64,000 nucleotides of DNA, taken from the NCBI GenBank assembly GCA_023251435.1, contig JAHEYU010000008.1, positions 29,287 to 93,286 on the forward strand. Direction: 5' to 3'. The position numbers were made by a program, and so were the translations under genes. Under the pieces are notes generated by a model. It searched no databases. It saw only the letters and a list, made by a program, of their open reading frames with translations, and was not told where the DNA came from. How positions within the stretch are numbered: the stretch's first letter is position 1; each line of letters begins with the position of its first letter. Source of the stretch: Bacteroidota bacterium. Its GTDB lineage: Bacteria > Bacteroidota > Bacteroidia > Bacteroidales > Prolixibacteraceae. This document shows, in pieces, positions 35,525 through 45,439 of this stretch.

Positions 35525-36388
35525 ATGAAAAAATACCTTTACATTATCGTTTTGGTCCTGGCAGCCTGTCAGCCAAAGCAAAAGGATGCCCGCGAACTGG
35601 TTACAGTGAGCATTCTTCCGCAGAAATATTTTGTCGATCAGATTGCCGGCGATCTTTTACAGGTGAATGTGTTGGTTCCTCCCGGTTCCAGTCCGCACAA
35701 TTATTCGATTCTTCCTTCGCAAATGAAGGACATGGCGAAATCGAAAGTTTGGTTGCAGATTGGACTGCTCACTTTCGAAGATGCAATTGGTGATAAATTG
35801 TCAGATATCAATAAAGACCTGACCATCATAAACTGCTCTGAAGAAATTGACCCGATTGCCGGAAGCGAATGTGAAGAAGAAGGCCACGATCATGCCCATC
35901 ACGAAGCTTACGACCCACATATCTGGCTGGCACCTGCAGAATCAAAAATCATCGCACAAAATACTTTGAAAGCGTTAAAAGCCGGTTTCCCGCAACACGC
36001 TACTATTTTTGACACCAATTATGAACGGCTTATTTCGAAAATCGATTCCATTTCTGCATTGATCGATCAAAAGCTTGCTTCGCTCACCAACCGGAATATT
36101 CTTATTTTTCATCCTGCACTTGGTTACTATGCCCGTCAATTTGCACTTACACAAACTGCGCTTGAGCTCGATGGAAAAGAACCTTCGCCAAAGCACATGA
36201 AAAGCATTGTTGATTTGGCGCGGGAACAAAATATCCGTGTAATTTTTATTCAGAAGGAATTTGATGCCGAGAATGCACAGCAACTTGCCAGAGAACTGGA
36301 CGGAGAAGTGGTGATTATCGATCCGCTCGACTACGACTGGGAAAAACAACTTCTCGATATAACTGATAAAATAGCCGCTCAAAAATGA
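35525..36388 (+). CDS. znuA: Zinc ABC transporter substrate-binding lipoprotein
   Basis: A 287-aa cluster A-I metal-binding protein. Lipobox LAAC gives a lipid anchor at Cys15. Metal ligands expected in this family are visible: His in SSPHNY, the His/Asp-rich loop EEEGHDHAHHEAYDPHIW, and His in IFHPALGY. The His-rich loop points to zinc and not manganese. Its stop overlaps the ATPase start (ATGA), so the three transport genes form one operon. Regulation by a zinc repressor is suggested by the promoter palindrome. Confidence 0.93.
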   Translation: MKKYLYIIVLVLAACQPKQKDARELVTVSILPQKYFVDQIAGDLLQVNVLVPPGSSPHNYSILPSQMKDMAKSKVWLQIGLLTFEDAIGDKLSDINKDLTIINCSEEIDPIAGSECEEEGHDHAHHEAYDPHIWLAPAESKIIAQNTLKALKAGFPQHATIFDTNYERLISKIDSISALIDQKLASLTNRNILIFHPALGYYARQFALTQTALELDGKEPSPKHMKSIVDLAREQNIRVIFIQKEFDAENAQQLARELDGEVVIIDPLDYDWEKQLLDITDKIAAQK

Positions 36389-37152
36389 AGAAACTGCTCG
36401 AAATAAAGAATCTTTCGGCTGGTTACGAAAATCAGGTGGTGCTTGAAAATGTTTCGCTCGATATTTTTTCAAACGATTTTATCGGGGTGATTGGCCCAAA
36501 CGGTGGCGGTAAAACCACCCTCATAAAAACTATTCTGGGATTAATAAAACCAATTTCGGGCGAAGTGAACCTGCTCATCAACAAAACCAATGTTGGCTAT
36601 TTGCCACAGGTGAACCAGATTGACAAGCGTTTCCCGATTTCGGTATTCGATGTCGTCCGTTCCGGAAAGGCTGATACTGCCTTGTTTTCATCGTTTCACA
36701 AAAATACCAGGGAAAAAGAAAAGGCAGAATCGCTCCTTCAGGAAATGGGTATTTCCCAACTTAGGAATAAATCTATTGGAGAACTTTCAGGAGGACAAAT
36801 GCAACGCGTATTTTTGTGTCGTGCACTGATGAACGAGCCTGAATTGCTGGTATTGGACGAGCCTAGTACCTACGTTGACAATAATTTTGAAGGCGAATTG
36901 TACCTGAAACTGAAAGAGCTGAACGACAAGATGGCCATTTTGCTGATTTCGCACGATGTTGGTACGATTTCGTTTTTTGTGAAAACCATTGCCTGTGTAA
37001 ATCGCAACCTGCACCATCATCCGAGCAACATTATCAGCGAAGAACAGCTGGCGTCGTACAACTGCCCGCTGCAAATTATTACCCACGGAAACATTCCGCA
37101 TACAGTACTCAAATTACACGACGAACACGAACACCATGGACATCATCATTGA
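36385..37152 (+). CDS. znuC: Zinc ABC transporter ATPase
   Basis: A 255-aa ABC ATPase with Walker A GPNGGGKTT, signature LSGGQMQR and Walker B LLVLDEPS. The C terminus ends in a His-rich tail (HDEHEHHGHHH), which could sense or bind cytosolic zinc, and is unusual for a plain ATPase. It overlaps znuA by 4 nt and znuB by 17 nt, showing tight coupling. Confidence 0.93.
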   Translation: MKKLLEIKNLSAGYENQVVLENVSLDIFSNDFIGVIGPNGGGKTTLIKTILGLIKPISGEVNLLINKTNVGYLPQVNQIDKRFPISVFDVVRSGKADTALFSSFHKNTREKEKAESLLQEMGISQLRNKSIGELSGGQMQRVFLCRALMNEPELLVLDEPSTYVDNNFEGELYLKLKELNDKMAILLISHDVGTISFFVKTIACVNRNLHHHPSNIISEEQLASYNCPLQIITHGNIPHTVLKLHDEHEHHGHHH

Positions 37153-37942
37153 GCTGTTTTCTTACGATTTTTTTGTAAATGCCTTTCTGGCTTCGCTGCT
37201 GGCAGCCATCTCGTGCGGAATTGTGGGAACATATATCGTCTCTCGCCGCATTGTATTTATCAGCGGCGGAATCACACACGCTTCGTTTGGCGGTATCGGA
37301 ATGGGTTATTATCTGGGCATCAATCCGTTGATTGGAGCCGGTATTTTTTCCATTTTATCCGGAATGGGAATCCAACTTTTCAGCAGTAAAGGGAAAGTAC
37401 GCGAGGACTCGTCGATTGCAATCTGGTGGTCGCTCGGAATGGCCATCGGGATTATATTTGTCTATCTCACACCGGGTTATGCACCCAACCTGATGAGCTT
37501 TCTGTTCGGGAGTATTTTAACCGTTTCGACCGGCGAAATCTGGCTGATGCTGGCGCTGGCAATTATTATCATTTTGTTTTTTACGCTTTTTTACCGAACC
37601 ATTCTGTACATCGCTTTCGACGAAGATTTTGCCAAAACCTCTGATTTACCTGTAGGCTTGTTCAATTACCTACTGATGATCCTGATTTCACTCACCATTG
37701 TCCTGAATATACGGGTAGTTGGTATTATCCTGATTCTGTCGATGTTAACCATACCGCAAGCCACCGCCAACCTCTTCACCCGGGATTTTGGGCGGATGAT
37801 GTTTTATTCGGTTGGATTCGCTTTTCTGGCCTCTTTTATCGGCTTGCTTGTTTCGTATTTTGCTGACATTCCTTCAGGAGCAACCATTATTTTTACACAG
37901 GTTGTCATTTTCGGGTTGGTTAAACTGATCAAGGCTTTTTGA
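37136..37942 (+). CDS. znuB: Zinc ABC transporter permease
   Basis: A 268-aa ABC-3 family permease with eight or nine TM helices. GGITHASFGGIGMGYYLG is the conserved family segment after TM2, and VGIILILSMLTIPQATANLF lies near the C-terminal coupling region. It starts inside the znuC reading frame. It pairs with ZnuA and ZnuC to import zinc across the inner membrane. Confidence 0.93.
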   Translation: MDIIIELFSYDFFVNAFLASLLAAISCGIVGTYIVSRRIVFISGGITHASFGGIGMGYYLGINPLIGAGIFSILSGMGIQLFSSKGKVREDSSIAIWWSLGMAIGIIFVYLTPGYAPNLMSFLFGSILTVSTGEIWLMLALAIIIILFFTLFYRTILYIAFDEDFAKTSDLPVGLFNYLLMILISLTIVLNIRVVGIILILSMLTIPQATANLFTRDFGRMMFYSVGFAFLASFIGLLVSYFADIPSGATIIFTQVVIFGLVKLIKAF

Positions 37943-37966
37943 TTATTGCTCATGTAAACGCTTGCT

Positions 37967-38143
37967 ATGGACGAAAAAAGCAATGTAATCACTTGCACCC
38001 ACTGCGGAAAATCATGGGATAAGAAACAACTCGAACGCTCGTGCAGCAATTGTTTTGCCTGCACCGGCTGTGAAGCATACATTTGCGCAGAGTGCCTGTA
38101 TGAGATTGTGGTGGTGCCGATAAAACCAATGAAACGACAATAA
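37967..38143 (+). CDS. Small zinc-ribbon protein at the end of the znu operon
   Basis: A 58-aa protein, 24 nt after the znuB stop. It has eight cysteines in four CxxC pairs (CTHC, CSNC, CTGC, CAEC), enough for two structural zinc sites, and a basic tail (KPMKRQ). There is no signal peptide or TM segment. It was missed by length-based gene calling but is bounded by a good start and a strong terminator 14 nt after its stop. Its place in a zinc-uptake operon suggests a zinc-dependent or zinc-buffering role; the exact function is not known. Confidence 0.75.
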   Translation: MDEKSNVITCTHCGKSWDKKQLERSCSNCFACTGCEAYICAECLYEIVVVPIKPMKRQ

Positions 38144-38156
38144 AATCAAGGATACT

Positions 38157-38190
38157 AAAAAAGGGGCCTCTTTGCAGAGACCCCTTTTGG
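38157..38190. terminator. Bidirectional terminator between the znu operon and TonB receptor
   Basis: AAAAGGGGCCTCT pairs with AGAGACCCCTTTT (one mismatch) around TTGC, with an A run before and a T run after. Confidence 0.85.
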
Positions 38191-38207
38191 GTGAATATAA
38201 AATCGTA

Positions 38208-41200
38208 TTAGTTGAAGATGTAACGAATTCCAAGTTGCATGGAATAAGTTGAGCCATAACCAAGATTGTCTGAATAAGTAGTTTTCAACATTTCGTTGTT
38301 ATAAGGGTTAAGCCTGAAAGCTGGTCTTACAGTACCGCCTGCAACAACACTTGAATTGTTGGTCGGTGTCAGGATGTTATTTTGATTGAAGAACAATGCT
38401 TTTCCCCAGTTTTTACTTAGAAGATTACCAGCGTTGAGTACGTCAAGGCTAACTTGAATGGTATTGCGTTTTCCGCCTACTTTAATGAAGAATTCCTGCA
38501 TTACTTTTACGTCGAATTGATTTCTCCAGGGCATTACTGCGCCATTGCGTTCGGCATACATTCCTTTTCTTGAGCTAAGGTATTTATCCTGATCAACGTA
38601 TGCAAAGAAAGCAGTTTCCTGTTCAGCAGCGGTCCATACTTTACCACTAACCGTTTGATCAACAAAGTCAATTTCAGAAGCATCTTTTGGAACATAAATC
38701 AGGTTAAATGAACCAGCGCCATCACGGATAATGTTATTGGAATACACATAAGAGAAACGGCTTGGAGCACCACCTTCATAGAAAACCGAAAGAGTGGTAG
38801 CCATGTGATCCAGATATTCATATTTATAAGAAACATTAGCGATCAGTTTGTCTGGAGTAACGTAGCTGGCCCAGCTTTTTTCAAAGCTGTTAGAACCGTT
38901 TATGCTCGGATTTCCGCTCCATGCTCCTGAAGCTTGATCTCCCTGACCGTCGGCCAGATTTTTAGCTTCGCTGTGGGTATAAGCAATCATACCATAGAAA
39001 CCCTTTTCAAATGATTTTTCAAGTTTCAAAGTAGCAGAATAATAGTAGCCTTCACTTGCGTTTCTCAGAACAATAGGAGATACGCCTGTTCCACCGGCAG
39101 GTAAACCTGTTGTAACTGCGCTACCGGCTGAATTAATCGTTTGATAATATTTAAGCCCATTTGTTGCAGTGGTTGTCTGCGGATAAATAATCCGATTATC
39201 AGGATATCCGGCAATATTCATTGGAACGCCACCTTTTAAACCTGTATTTACAAAGATTGCAGTATTAATGTCCTGATTGTAAACTCCCTCAACAGTACCT
39301 TTGATTCCCCACGGAAGTTTAGTATCCACAGCAATACTTGATTTCCATGATTGTGGCATTTTGAAATCGTTCGAAATTACTGTAAAAGTTGATGGAATTA
39401 ATTGACCCGCTGCTGGCTGAGTTGCCGGATAATAAGCTCTTGGGTCTGGATTAAAAGAGTTAGGAATTGTAGCAGGTGGGCTTAATTGAGTTGTTTGAAT
39501 CATACCAGCATCACCAACCTGACCTACGATCCAAACAAATGGAACACGACCAGTGAAAATTCCTGTTCCTCCGCGAACAACCAAAGAACGGTCGCCTTTT
39601 ACATCGTAATTAAAACCGATACGAGGAGATAACAACAATTTTGATTTAGGCAAAGTTGCTGTGCTGTATTTCTCGCCATTAAAATCCATTGTGGCAATCA
39701 TCGGATGTTCTGCAGCTGGTTGTGAATAAGTTGGAAGGTCAACACGGAAACCGGCTGTAACTTTGAGATTGGCATTTACTGCAACTTCGTCCTGTAGATA
39801 GGCTGAATACTGATTAAAATCAAAGCTTGGGAAAGCTTGTTCGTATCCGGGCGTATTGGAGAAAGTGATACCATAGTTCTTTGGTTTAGCTCCCTTTACA
39901 AAATCATCCCATGAATTAAATACATAGTAGCTCGAACCGAAACGCATGAACCCATTTTTAGTGGCATTGTGCTCATATTGCAAACCTGCAGTAAAACGGT
40001 TTTTACCCATCGACCATGAAAAATCATCGGAAATAGTTGTAGTTTTTACTTCACGAAGGTTTCCATAGCTAAAAAGCTCGGTTCCAAATGATGTGAATAC
40101 TTTGTTATCCTTGAGAATATCTACAAATGGGAATGTTTTGCCAACAGTGCTTCGGGGTTCATCCTGAAATGAGTATGTAACCCGTAATGTATTCGAAAAT
40201 TTACCTCCGCCAAAAGTTGAGTTTAACTCAGATGCCAGTGAACTAAAATTGGTTTCCTGAAAGTATCCTGCATTTTTAAACCAGATAGCATCCATCGCCT
40301 GACGGTTCCCTGTATATATAGAAGACGCGAAATTATTAACAGAAGTACTTGGCGGGTTTGGACTTTTAGCTCTTGTATCGCTGTAGCGGATATTGAACTT
40401 GTGGTTCTGATTGATATTCCAGTCGATACGGGCAAGGAATTTACTGCCCGGGCTTTCGTTGGAGTATCCCTGGTAAGGTCCAGTTTCATACCCATAAGTA
40501 TCGAGTAGATACTTACTGATCATGTCCATTTCGGTTTCGGTCGGACGAGCAATGTTTTTTGTATAATCAGCAGGAGCAGCAGCAGTTGCAGCAACACGAG
40601 GCGGCCCTGGAACTGTGCGTTTCTCTGTCTCGTAATTTAAAAAGAAGAAAAGTTTGTTTTTGATAATTGGACCACCAATTCGAACACCTTGCATCTGGTA
40701 ATCAGAAGGATTTTTGGTGAAAGGGGCAGCATCACCCACTTTGTTCCCTTTGTATTTTTCGTTGTTCATGTAAGTATAAACCGAACCCGAGAATTCATTT
40801 GTACCCGAACGGGTTACAGCGTTTACGGAAGCGCCGATAAATCCACTCTGTCGAACGTCAAAAGGAGTAATATTTACTGAAATCTGATCAAGTGCATCAA
40901 GAGAAATCGGAGAACCTCCGCCAGGTAAGTTAGATCCAATACCAAAGGCATTGTTAAACTGGGCACCATCAACGGTAATGTAGTTCTGACGGTAATTACC
41001 ACCACCAATCTGGTTTCCATTGGCCTGGGGTGTCAAACGGGTAACATCATTAATACTTCTTGAAATAGTTGGCATCATGGCAATCTGACGGGTTCCGACA
41101 TTGATTGACGAACCATTCTTTTCAGAGTTGAAAGCAGGCTCCCTTGAACCAATAACAATTACTTCGCCAACATCAACACTCTCTTCTTTAAGAGTAACGT

Positions 41201-41519
41201 TTAATCCATAAGATTCTCCCAGCGAAAGAGAAATGTCAGAATATGCCGCTTTGTTGTAACCTATAAACGATACTTCGACCAGATAGGGCCCTCCAGACCT
41301 CATACCTTGCAAAGAGAAACGTCCTTCTGAATTAGAAAGTGTACCATACTGGGTACCAGAAGGTTGATGAACTGCCACAACAGTTGCACCCGGAAGTGAT
41401 TCGTTGTTTGCTCCTGTGATTTTTCCATTCATTCCCGAAGTGGTAACCTGGGAATATCCTGAAAAGACCACTGCAAATAAAGCGACGAGTAATAAATAAA
41501 CTTTAAGCATCTTTTTCAT
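38208..41519 (-). CDS. Oar-like TonB-dependent outer membrane receptor
   Basis: A 1103-aa outer-membrane transporter. A signal peptide (residues 1-23, cut near SGYSQ) is followed by a carboxypeptidase-regulatory-like domain (about 28-110: GKITGANNESLPGATVVAV, GRFSLQGMRSGGPY), a TonB plug (about 115-240) and a large barrel ending in IRYIFN. This matches the Oar family, which is distinct from SusC. No SusD partner is adjacent, so the substrate is unknown; peptides or a developmental adhesin-like role have been suggested for Oar proteins. It is monocistronic. Confidence 0.9.
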   Translation of the reverse strand: MKKMLKVYLLLVALFAVVFSGYSQVTTSGMNGKITGANNESLPGATVVAVHQPSGTQYGTLSNSEGRFSLQGMRSGGPYLVEVSFIGYNKAAYSDISLSLGESYGLNVTLKEESVDVGEVIVIGSREPAFNSEKNGSSINVGTRQIAMMPTISRSINDVTRLTPQANGNQIGGGNYRQNYITVDGAQFNNAFGIGSNLPGGGSPISLDALDQISVNITPFDVRQSGFIGASVNAVTRSGTNEFSGSVYTYMNNEKYKGNKVGDAAPFTKNPSDYQMQGVRIGGPIIKNKLFFFLNYETEKRTVPGPPRVAATAAAPADYTKNIARPTETEMDMISKYLLDTYGYETGPYQGYSNESPGSKFLARIDWNINQNHKFNIRYSDTRAKSPNPPSTSVNNFASSIYTGNRQAMDAIWFKNAGYFQETNFSSLASELNSTFGGGKFSNTLRVTYSFQDEPRSTVGKTFPFVDILKDNKVFTSFGTELFSYGNLREVKTTTISDDFSWSMGKNRFTAGLQYEHNATKNGFMRFGSSYYVFNSWDDFVKGAKPKNYGITFSNTPGYEQAFPSFDFNQYSAYLQDEVAVNANLKVTAGFRVDLPTYSQPAAEHPMIATMDFNGEKYSTATLPKSKLLLSPRIGFNYDVKGDRSLVVRGGTGIFTGRVPFVWIVGQVGDAGMIQTTQLSPPATIPNSFNPDPRAYYPATQPAAGQLIPSTFTVISNDFKMPQSWKSSIAVDTKLPWGIKGTVEGVYNQDINTAIFVNTGLKGGVPMNIAGYPDNRIIYPQTTTATNGLKYYQTINSAGSAVTTGLPAGGTGVSPIVLRNASEGYYYSATLKLEKSFEKGFYGMIAYTHSEAKNLADGQGDQASGAWSGNPSINGSNSFEKSWASYVTPDKLIANVSYKYEYLDHMATTLSVFYEGGAPSRFSYVYSNNIIRDGAGSFNLIYVPKDASEIDFVDQTVSGKVWTAAEQETAFFAYVDQDKYLSSRKGMYAERNGAVMPWRNQFDVKVMQEFFIKVGGKRNTIQVSLDVLNAGNLLSKNWGKALFFNQNNILTPTNNSSVVAGGTVRPAFRLNPYNNEMLKTTYSDNLGYGSTYSMQLGIRYIFN

Positions 41520-41895
41520 AGAAAATTGATTTTAAATTCTGGACAAAGAAAGTTATTTGATATATGATTAGAATGATTTGTTCCTTACGATAATGTTACC
41601 AAATTGTATCAAAAAAATTAAAAACTGAACTTGCCTGCTTTGATAAATGGCTCAAATATTAGATGACATTTTTATTCGAAAATTACTATAAAATCTGAAG
41701 TTGCAAAAAGTGAGTTATTAACCTCGCACTATTGATAAAATGTTAATAAATATTAAAACTCAGATCATATAATCATTTTATTTCCCGTTCAAATTGTTAT
41801 TGATTTTCTAATCCTTGACATTAAATCCGTTCGTTAGCAGGCAATCTTATGAGCAAACAATTAAACCACCGAAGTGTTTTTTTCATGAAAAACAA
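41520..41895. other. AT-rich intergenic region between TonB receptor and nadA
   Basis: About 420 bp between the divergent starts of the receptor and nadA. Apart from the nadA -7 box at its right edge no gene, RNA or clear repeat was seen. Confidence 0.5.
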
Positions 41896-41903
41896 TACTT
41901 TTG
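41896..41903 (+). promoter_or_regulatory. -7 box for nadA
   Basis: TACTTTTG, an exact TAnnTTTG match, ends 38 nt before the ATG at 41942. Confidence 0.65.
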
Positions 41904-41941
41904 TATCTTTATTTATTGCATGAATTATTAAATTGTTTAGA

Positions 41942-42934
41942 ATGGAACAAAAAGCTATCAGGCAAATGCTTGATGAGAAAGGATTTATTGAGGAAACCAT
42001 AAGCCCGGAGCTGAAACTTGCTGAAGAAATAATCCGGCTAAAAAAAGAAAAAAATGCAGTAATACTCTGCCATTATTATGTCGAAAGCGAACTTCAGGAT
42101 ATTGCTGATTATGTGGGCGATAGTCTTGGACTAGCACAGGAAGCAGCTAAAACAGAAGCCGACCTGATAGTTTTTGTAGGTGTTCATTTTATGGCCGAAA
42201 CTGCAAAAATTATTAATCCATCTAAAAAAGTAATTCTACCCGACCTGAAAGCAGGATGTTCTTTGGCCGACTCGGCGCCTGCCGATAAGTTTGCTGAATT
42301 TAAAGCGCAATATCCCGACCATAAAGTTATTTCATACATCAATTGCACTGCCGACCTTAAAACCCTGACCGACGTGGTTTGCACTTCAGCCAATGCGCTG
42401 AAGATTGTGAACAGCTTTCCTCCTGAACAGAAACTGATTTTTGCTCCGGATAAAAATCTTGGCAACTACATCAACAGCCTTACTGGCCGCGACATGGTTT
42501 TATGGGATGGAGCCTGCATGGTGCATGAAAAGTATTCTGTCGAAAAAATCATCGAATTGATGGATCAGCATCCGGATGCCGAATTTATTGCCCACCCGGA
42601 ATGCGAAAAACCGGTTTTGCTGGTGGCCAAATACATCGGATCGACCACTGCTTTATTGAACTATGTGACCCAAAGTGCTTCTAAAAAATTCATTGTTGCC
42701 ACCGAAAGCGGTATTCTGCACCAAATGAAAAAAGCCTGTCCTGATAAAATATTCATTCCTGCACCATCAATCGATTCTACCTGCGGCTGCAACGACTGTT
42801 CCTACATGAAACTAAACAGCCTTCAGAAACTGTACATCTGCCTGAAAAATGAACTGCCTGAAATAACACTTTCAGATGAAGTGATCCAAAAAGCACAATT
42901 ACCGATTCTCCGAATGCTGGAGATTTCAAAATAA
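41942..42934 (+). CDS. nadA: Quinolinate synthase A
   Basis: A 330-aa [4Fe-4S] enzyme that condenses iminoaspartate with DHAP to quinolinate in NAD synthesis. The three cluster cysteines are Cys106 (LKAGCSLAD), Cys192 (DGACMVHE) and one of the CGCNDC group (281-286). [12 protein letters not shown] and HPECEKPV are family segments. The ATG at 41942 (MEQKAIRQ) is preferred to a TTG three codons upstream. nadB and nadC are not in this window. A nikR-like gene follows on the same strand after a palindrome. Confidence 0.95.
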   Translation: MEQKAIRQMLDEKGFIEETISPELKLAEEIIRLKKEKNAVILCHYYVESELQDIADYVGDSLGLAQEAAKTEADLIVFVGVHFMAETAKIINPSKKVILPDLKAGCSLADSAPADKFAEFKAQYPDHKVISYINCTADLKTLTDVVCTSANALKIVNSFPPEQKLIFAPDKNLGNYINSLTGRDMVLWDGACMVHEKYSVEKIIELMDQHPDAEFIAHPECEKPVLLVAKYIGSTTALLNYVTQSASKKFIVATESGILHQMKKACPDKIFIPAPSIDSTCGCNDCSYMKLNSLQKLYICLKNELPEITLSDEVIQKAQLPILRMLEISK

Positions 42935-42951
42935 CATGTATAAAACATTCA

Positions 42952-42970
42952 GTAAAAATACTATTTTTAC
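42952..42970 (+). promoter_or_regulatory. 19-bp palindrome upstream of nikR-lar operon
   Basis: GTAAAAATACTATTTTTAC is a perfect palindrome with 9-bp arms and a 1-nt centre, 33 nt before the nikR-like ATG and after the nadA stop. It is the obvious candidate operator for autoregulation by the ribbon-helix-helix protein. Confidence 0.6.
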
Positions 42971-43002
42971 ATGGTGTTACCTTTTATTAAAATCATGCTA
43001 TC

Positions 43003-43404
43003 ATGTCAGTCTCCCGTTTTGGTATTTCAATAGAACAACCTTTGCTCGAAGCGCTCGACGAATATGTGAAAGAAAACCAATTCACCAATCGCTCACAAGC
43101 TATCCGTCAATTGATTAACAAGAACATTGTTGAACAAAAATGGCAGTGTAACAATAAGGTTGCAGGTGCAATCACCTTGTTGTTCGACCCACAAAAAAGG
43201 GACATCCTTAATCAAATAGCAACCGTGCTCGAAAACCACCATTCAGAAGTTTTGTCGTCGCAACGGTTTATGCTTGAGACCAATAAATGGCTGGAAATTA
43301 TTGCAGTAAAAGGTACAGCCAATAAGCTGACACAATTATCGGACTCGCTAATTTCGATTAAAGGTCTGTTTCACGGCAAGCTAAGCATGAGCCGCGCCGA
43401 TTAA
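43003..43404 (+). CDS. nikR: NikR-like ribbon-helix-helix regulator without nickel ligands
   Basis: A 133-aa NikR-family protein: an N-terminal ribbon-helix-helix (MSVSRFGISIEQPLLEALDEYV) and a C-terminal ACT-like domain (about 55-130). E. coli NikR binds nickel with His76, His87, His89 and Cys95. At the matching places by eye alignment this protein has Glu or Asn near 77-78, Arg88, Met90 and Trp96. Only nearby His79 and His80 remain. It therefore probably does not sense nickel in the usual way, or senses another ligand. It heads the larECB-permease operon, 27 nt before larE. Confidence 0.8.
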   Translation: MSVSRFGISIEQPLLEALDEYVKENQFTNRSQAIRQLINKNIVEQKWQCNNKVAGAITLLFDPQKRDILNQIATVLENHHSEVLSSQRFMLETNKWLEIIAVKGTANKLTQLSDSLISIKGLFHGKLSMSRAD

Positions 43405-43431
43405 TTAAAAACAAATCAAACGATAAAAACA

Positions 43432-44262
43432 ATGGAAGGAATTACTTCTCAACTCGCCGATAAGCTGCTTTCCCTCGAAGAATGGTTTGGCAAACGAAAA
43501 GGGTCGATAGTCGCATTTTCAGGTGGAATCGATTCAACTTTAGTGCTTTACCTTGCCCGGAAATTTCAGGGAAAAGAAAATGCGATTGGGGTAATCTCCA
43601 ATTCAGAAAGCTTGAAAAACCGTGACTTTCTGGAGGCCAAAGATTTTTGTAAACAGTTCGATATTAATCTGGAAGTGATTGTAACCAACGAACTTGAAGA
43701 TGAACGGTACAACCAGAACCCGATCAACCGCTGTTATTTTTGCAAGGAACATTTGTTTCACGATTTGACTGAAATCTGCGAAAAATATCCGGGATTCGAA
43801 GTGCTGAGCGGTACCAATGCCGACGATTTGGGCGATTACCGTCCGGGAATCGATGCCGCGAAAAAGTTTGAGGTACAATCTCCAATGGTCGACTGCCAAA
43901 TATCGAAAGAAGAAATACGTCAGATCGCGAAGCACTTTCAATTGCCCAACTGGGACAAACCGGCAAGCCCTTGCCTTAGCTCGCGAATACCTTACAACCA
44001 ATCGGTTACGCTTCAAAAACTAAGACAAATTGAAGATGCTGAAGAAATTTTGAACAGTTATGGTTTTGCCGATGTGCGGGTACGGCATTACGGAACCTAT
44101 GGTAAAATTGAAGTACACAAAGAAGACCTGACGAAACTTCGTATTGTTCAGAATGAAGTCCTTCAGAAAATTACCGCTCTCGGATTTGAACATTGCGAAA
44201 TTGATCAGGAAGGATTGGTTTCAGGAAAAATGAACCGGGTATTAACCAACTTAAAAAGCTAA
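43432..44262 (+). CDS. larE: LarE, sulfur transferase for the nickel-pincer cofactor
   Basis: A 276-aa PP-loop ATPase (SGGIDST at 30-36) that activates and thiolates pyridinium biscarboxylic acid mononucleotide in NPN cofactor synthesis. Cys181 (SPCLSSR) corresponds to the sacrificial Cys176 of the Lactobacillus enzyme. Two more cysteines, Cys101 and Cys104 (RCYFCKE), make a three-Cys set like that of LarE forms carrying a [4Fe-4S] cluster for catalytic sulfur transfer (inference). It lies 3 nt before larC, in one operon. Confidence 0.93.
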   Translation: MEGITSQLADKLLSLEEWFGKRKGSIVAFSGGIDSTLVLYLARKFQGKENAIGVISNSESLKNRDFLEAKDFCKQFDINLEVIVTNELEDERYNQNPINRCYFCKEHLFHDLTEICEKYPGFEVLSGTNADDLGDYRPGIDAAKKFEVQSPMVDCQISKEEIRQIAKHFQLPNWDKPASPCLSSRIPYNQSVTLQKLRQIEDAEEILNSYGFADVRVRHYGTYGKIEVHKEDLTKLRIVQNEVLQKITALGFEHCEIDQEGLVSGKMNRVLTNLKS

Positions 44263-44265
44263 AAA

Positions 44266-45438
44266 ATGCGAATATTATACTATGATTGTTTCGCCGGAAT
44301 CAGCGGTGACATGAACCTTGGAGCAATGATCGACCTAGGTGTTGATGCTGATTATCTGGAAAACGAACTTCGGAAACTGAACATCGAAGGATTTCATCTC
44401 GAAATTACAAAAGACCTTCGACGGGGTATTTCGGGCACCAAAGCGGAAGTGATTGTGGAAAATCCCGACAATGAAAAGCACCGCCATCTGCGCCATGTAG
44501 AGGAGATCATCAACAACAGTACCCTTTCTGAAACAGTGAAAGCCAACTCACTGAAGATCTTCAAACTCATCGCTTTTGCCGAAGCAAAGGTTCATCAGAT
44601 TGCGGTTGAACGCGTTCATTTTCACGAAGTCGGCGCACTTGATTCGATTGCCGATATTGTAGGAGCGGCCATTTGTCTTGATTTTCTGAAAGTTGACAAA
44701 GTACTCTCCTCGCCCATTCAATTGGGCGGCGGAACCGTAAAATGTGCTCACGGAATTATGCCAGTCCCGGCACCCGCAACTGCACTAATCGTGGAAAATG
44801 TTCCGGTAAAAACAGGTTTGGTTCAGCACGAAGCAACCACGCCGACCGGAGCTGCCATTTTAGTGGCAACCGTCGAAGAATTTACAGAACAAATCAACTT
44901 CCCGATTACAAAAACGGCCTATGGAATTGGTCACCGCGATGTTTCGGAAGTGCCGAATGTTTTGCGTGTATTCCTTTCTGAAACAGAAACTGCCGTTGGC
45001 GGTGTAAAAGAAGAGGTTGCCACGGTGCTGGAATGCAACATCGACGACATGAATCCCGAGCGATATGATTTCATTCTCGAACAACTGTTCAATGCAGGCG
45101 CCAGCGATGCCTGGCTGGTTCCGGTTATCATGAAGAAATCGCGGCCTGCTATTCAGTTAAACGTTTTGTGTGCTCCTGAAAAAGTGCAGAAAATGAAGCA
45201 CATCATTTTTACCCACAGCACTACCATTGGACTAAGGGAATATGCTGTTAAAAAAAGTATGTTGACCAGAACAGAGAAAATTGTAGCAACTAAATTTGGA
45301 GATGTGCGAGTTAAACAGAGCGTTTTCGAGGGAAAAGTGGTCCGCTCGAAACCCGAATTTGATGATTGCAGGACAATTGCACTTCAGGAAAAAATCTGTA
45401 TTGAAGAAGTTGAACGTGAAGTATTCAAACAATTATAA
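44266..45438 (+). CDS. larC: LarC, nickel insertion enzyme
   Basis: A 390-aa protein that inserts nickel into the dithiolated precursor in a CTP-dependent step (the nickel-pincer nickelochelatase). The family start ILYYDCFAGISGDMNLGAM and HFHEVGALDSIADIVG, plus the ECNIDDMNPE segment of the C-terminal half, are clear. In some organisms larC is split in two by a programmed frameshift; here it is one uninterrupted frame. It overlaps no neighbour but is 3 nt after larE and 1 nt before larB. Confidence 0.94.
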   Translation: MRILYYDCFAGISGDMNLGAMIDLGVDADYLENELRKLNIEGFHLEITKDLRRGISGTKAEVIVENPDNEKHRHLRHVEEIINNSTLSETVKANSLKIFKLIAFAEAKVHQIAVERVHFHEVGALDSIADIVGAAICLDFLKVDKVLSSPIQLGGGTVKCAHGIMPVPAPATALIVENVPVKTGLVQHEATTPTGAAILVATVEEFTEQINFPITKTAYGIGHRDVSEVPNVLRVFLSETETAVGGVKEEVATVLECNIDDMNPERYDFILEQLFNAGASDAWLVPVIMKKSRPAIQLNVLCAPEKVQKMKHIIFTHSTTIGLREYAVKKSMLTRTEKIVATKFGDVRVKQSVFEGKVVRSKPEFDDCRTIALQEKICIEEVEREVFKQL

Positions 45439-45439
45439 T

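Noticed and set aside
43003..43404. Ordinary nickel-sensing NikR
   Set aside because: Three of the four nickel-ligand positions are replaced, so the family name is kept only as a description of the fold.
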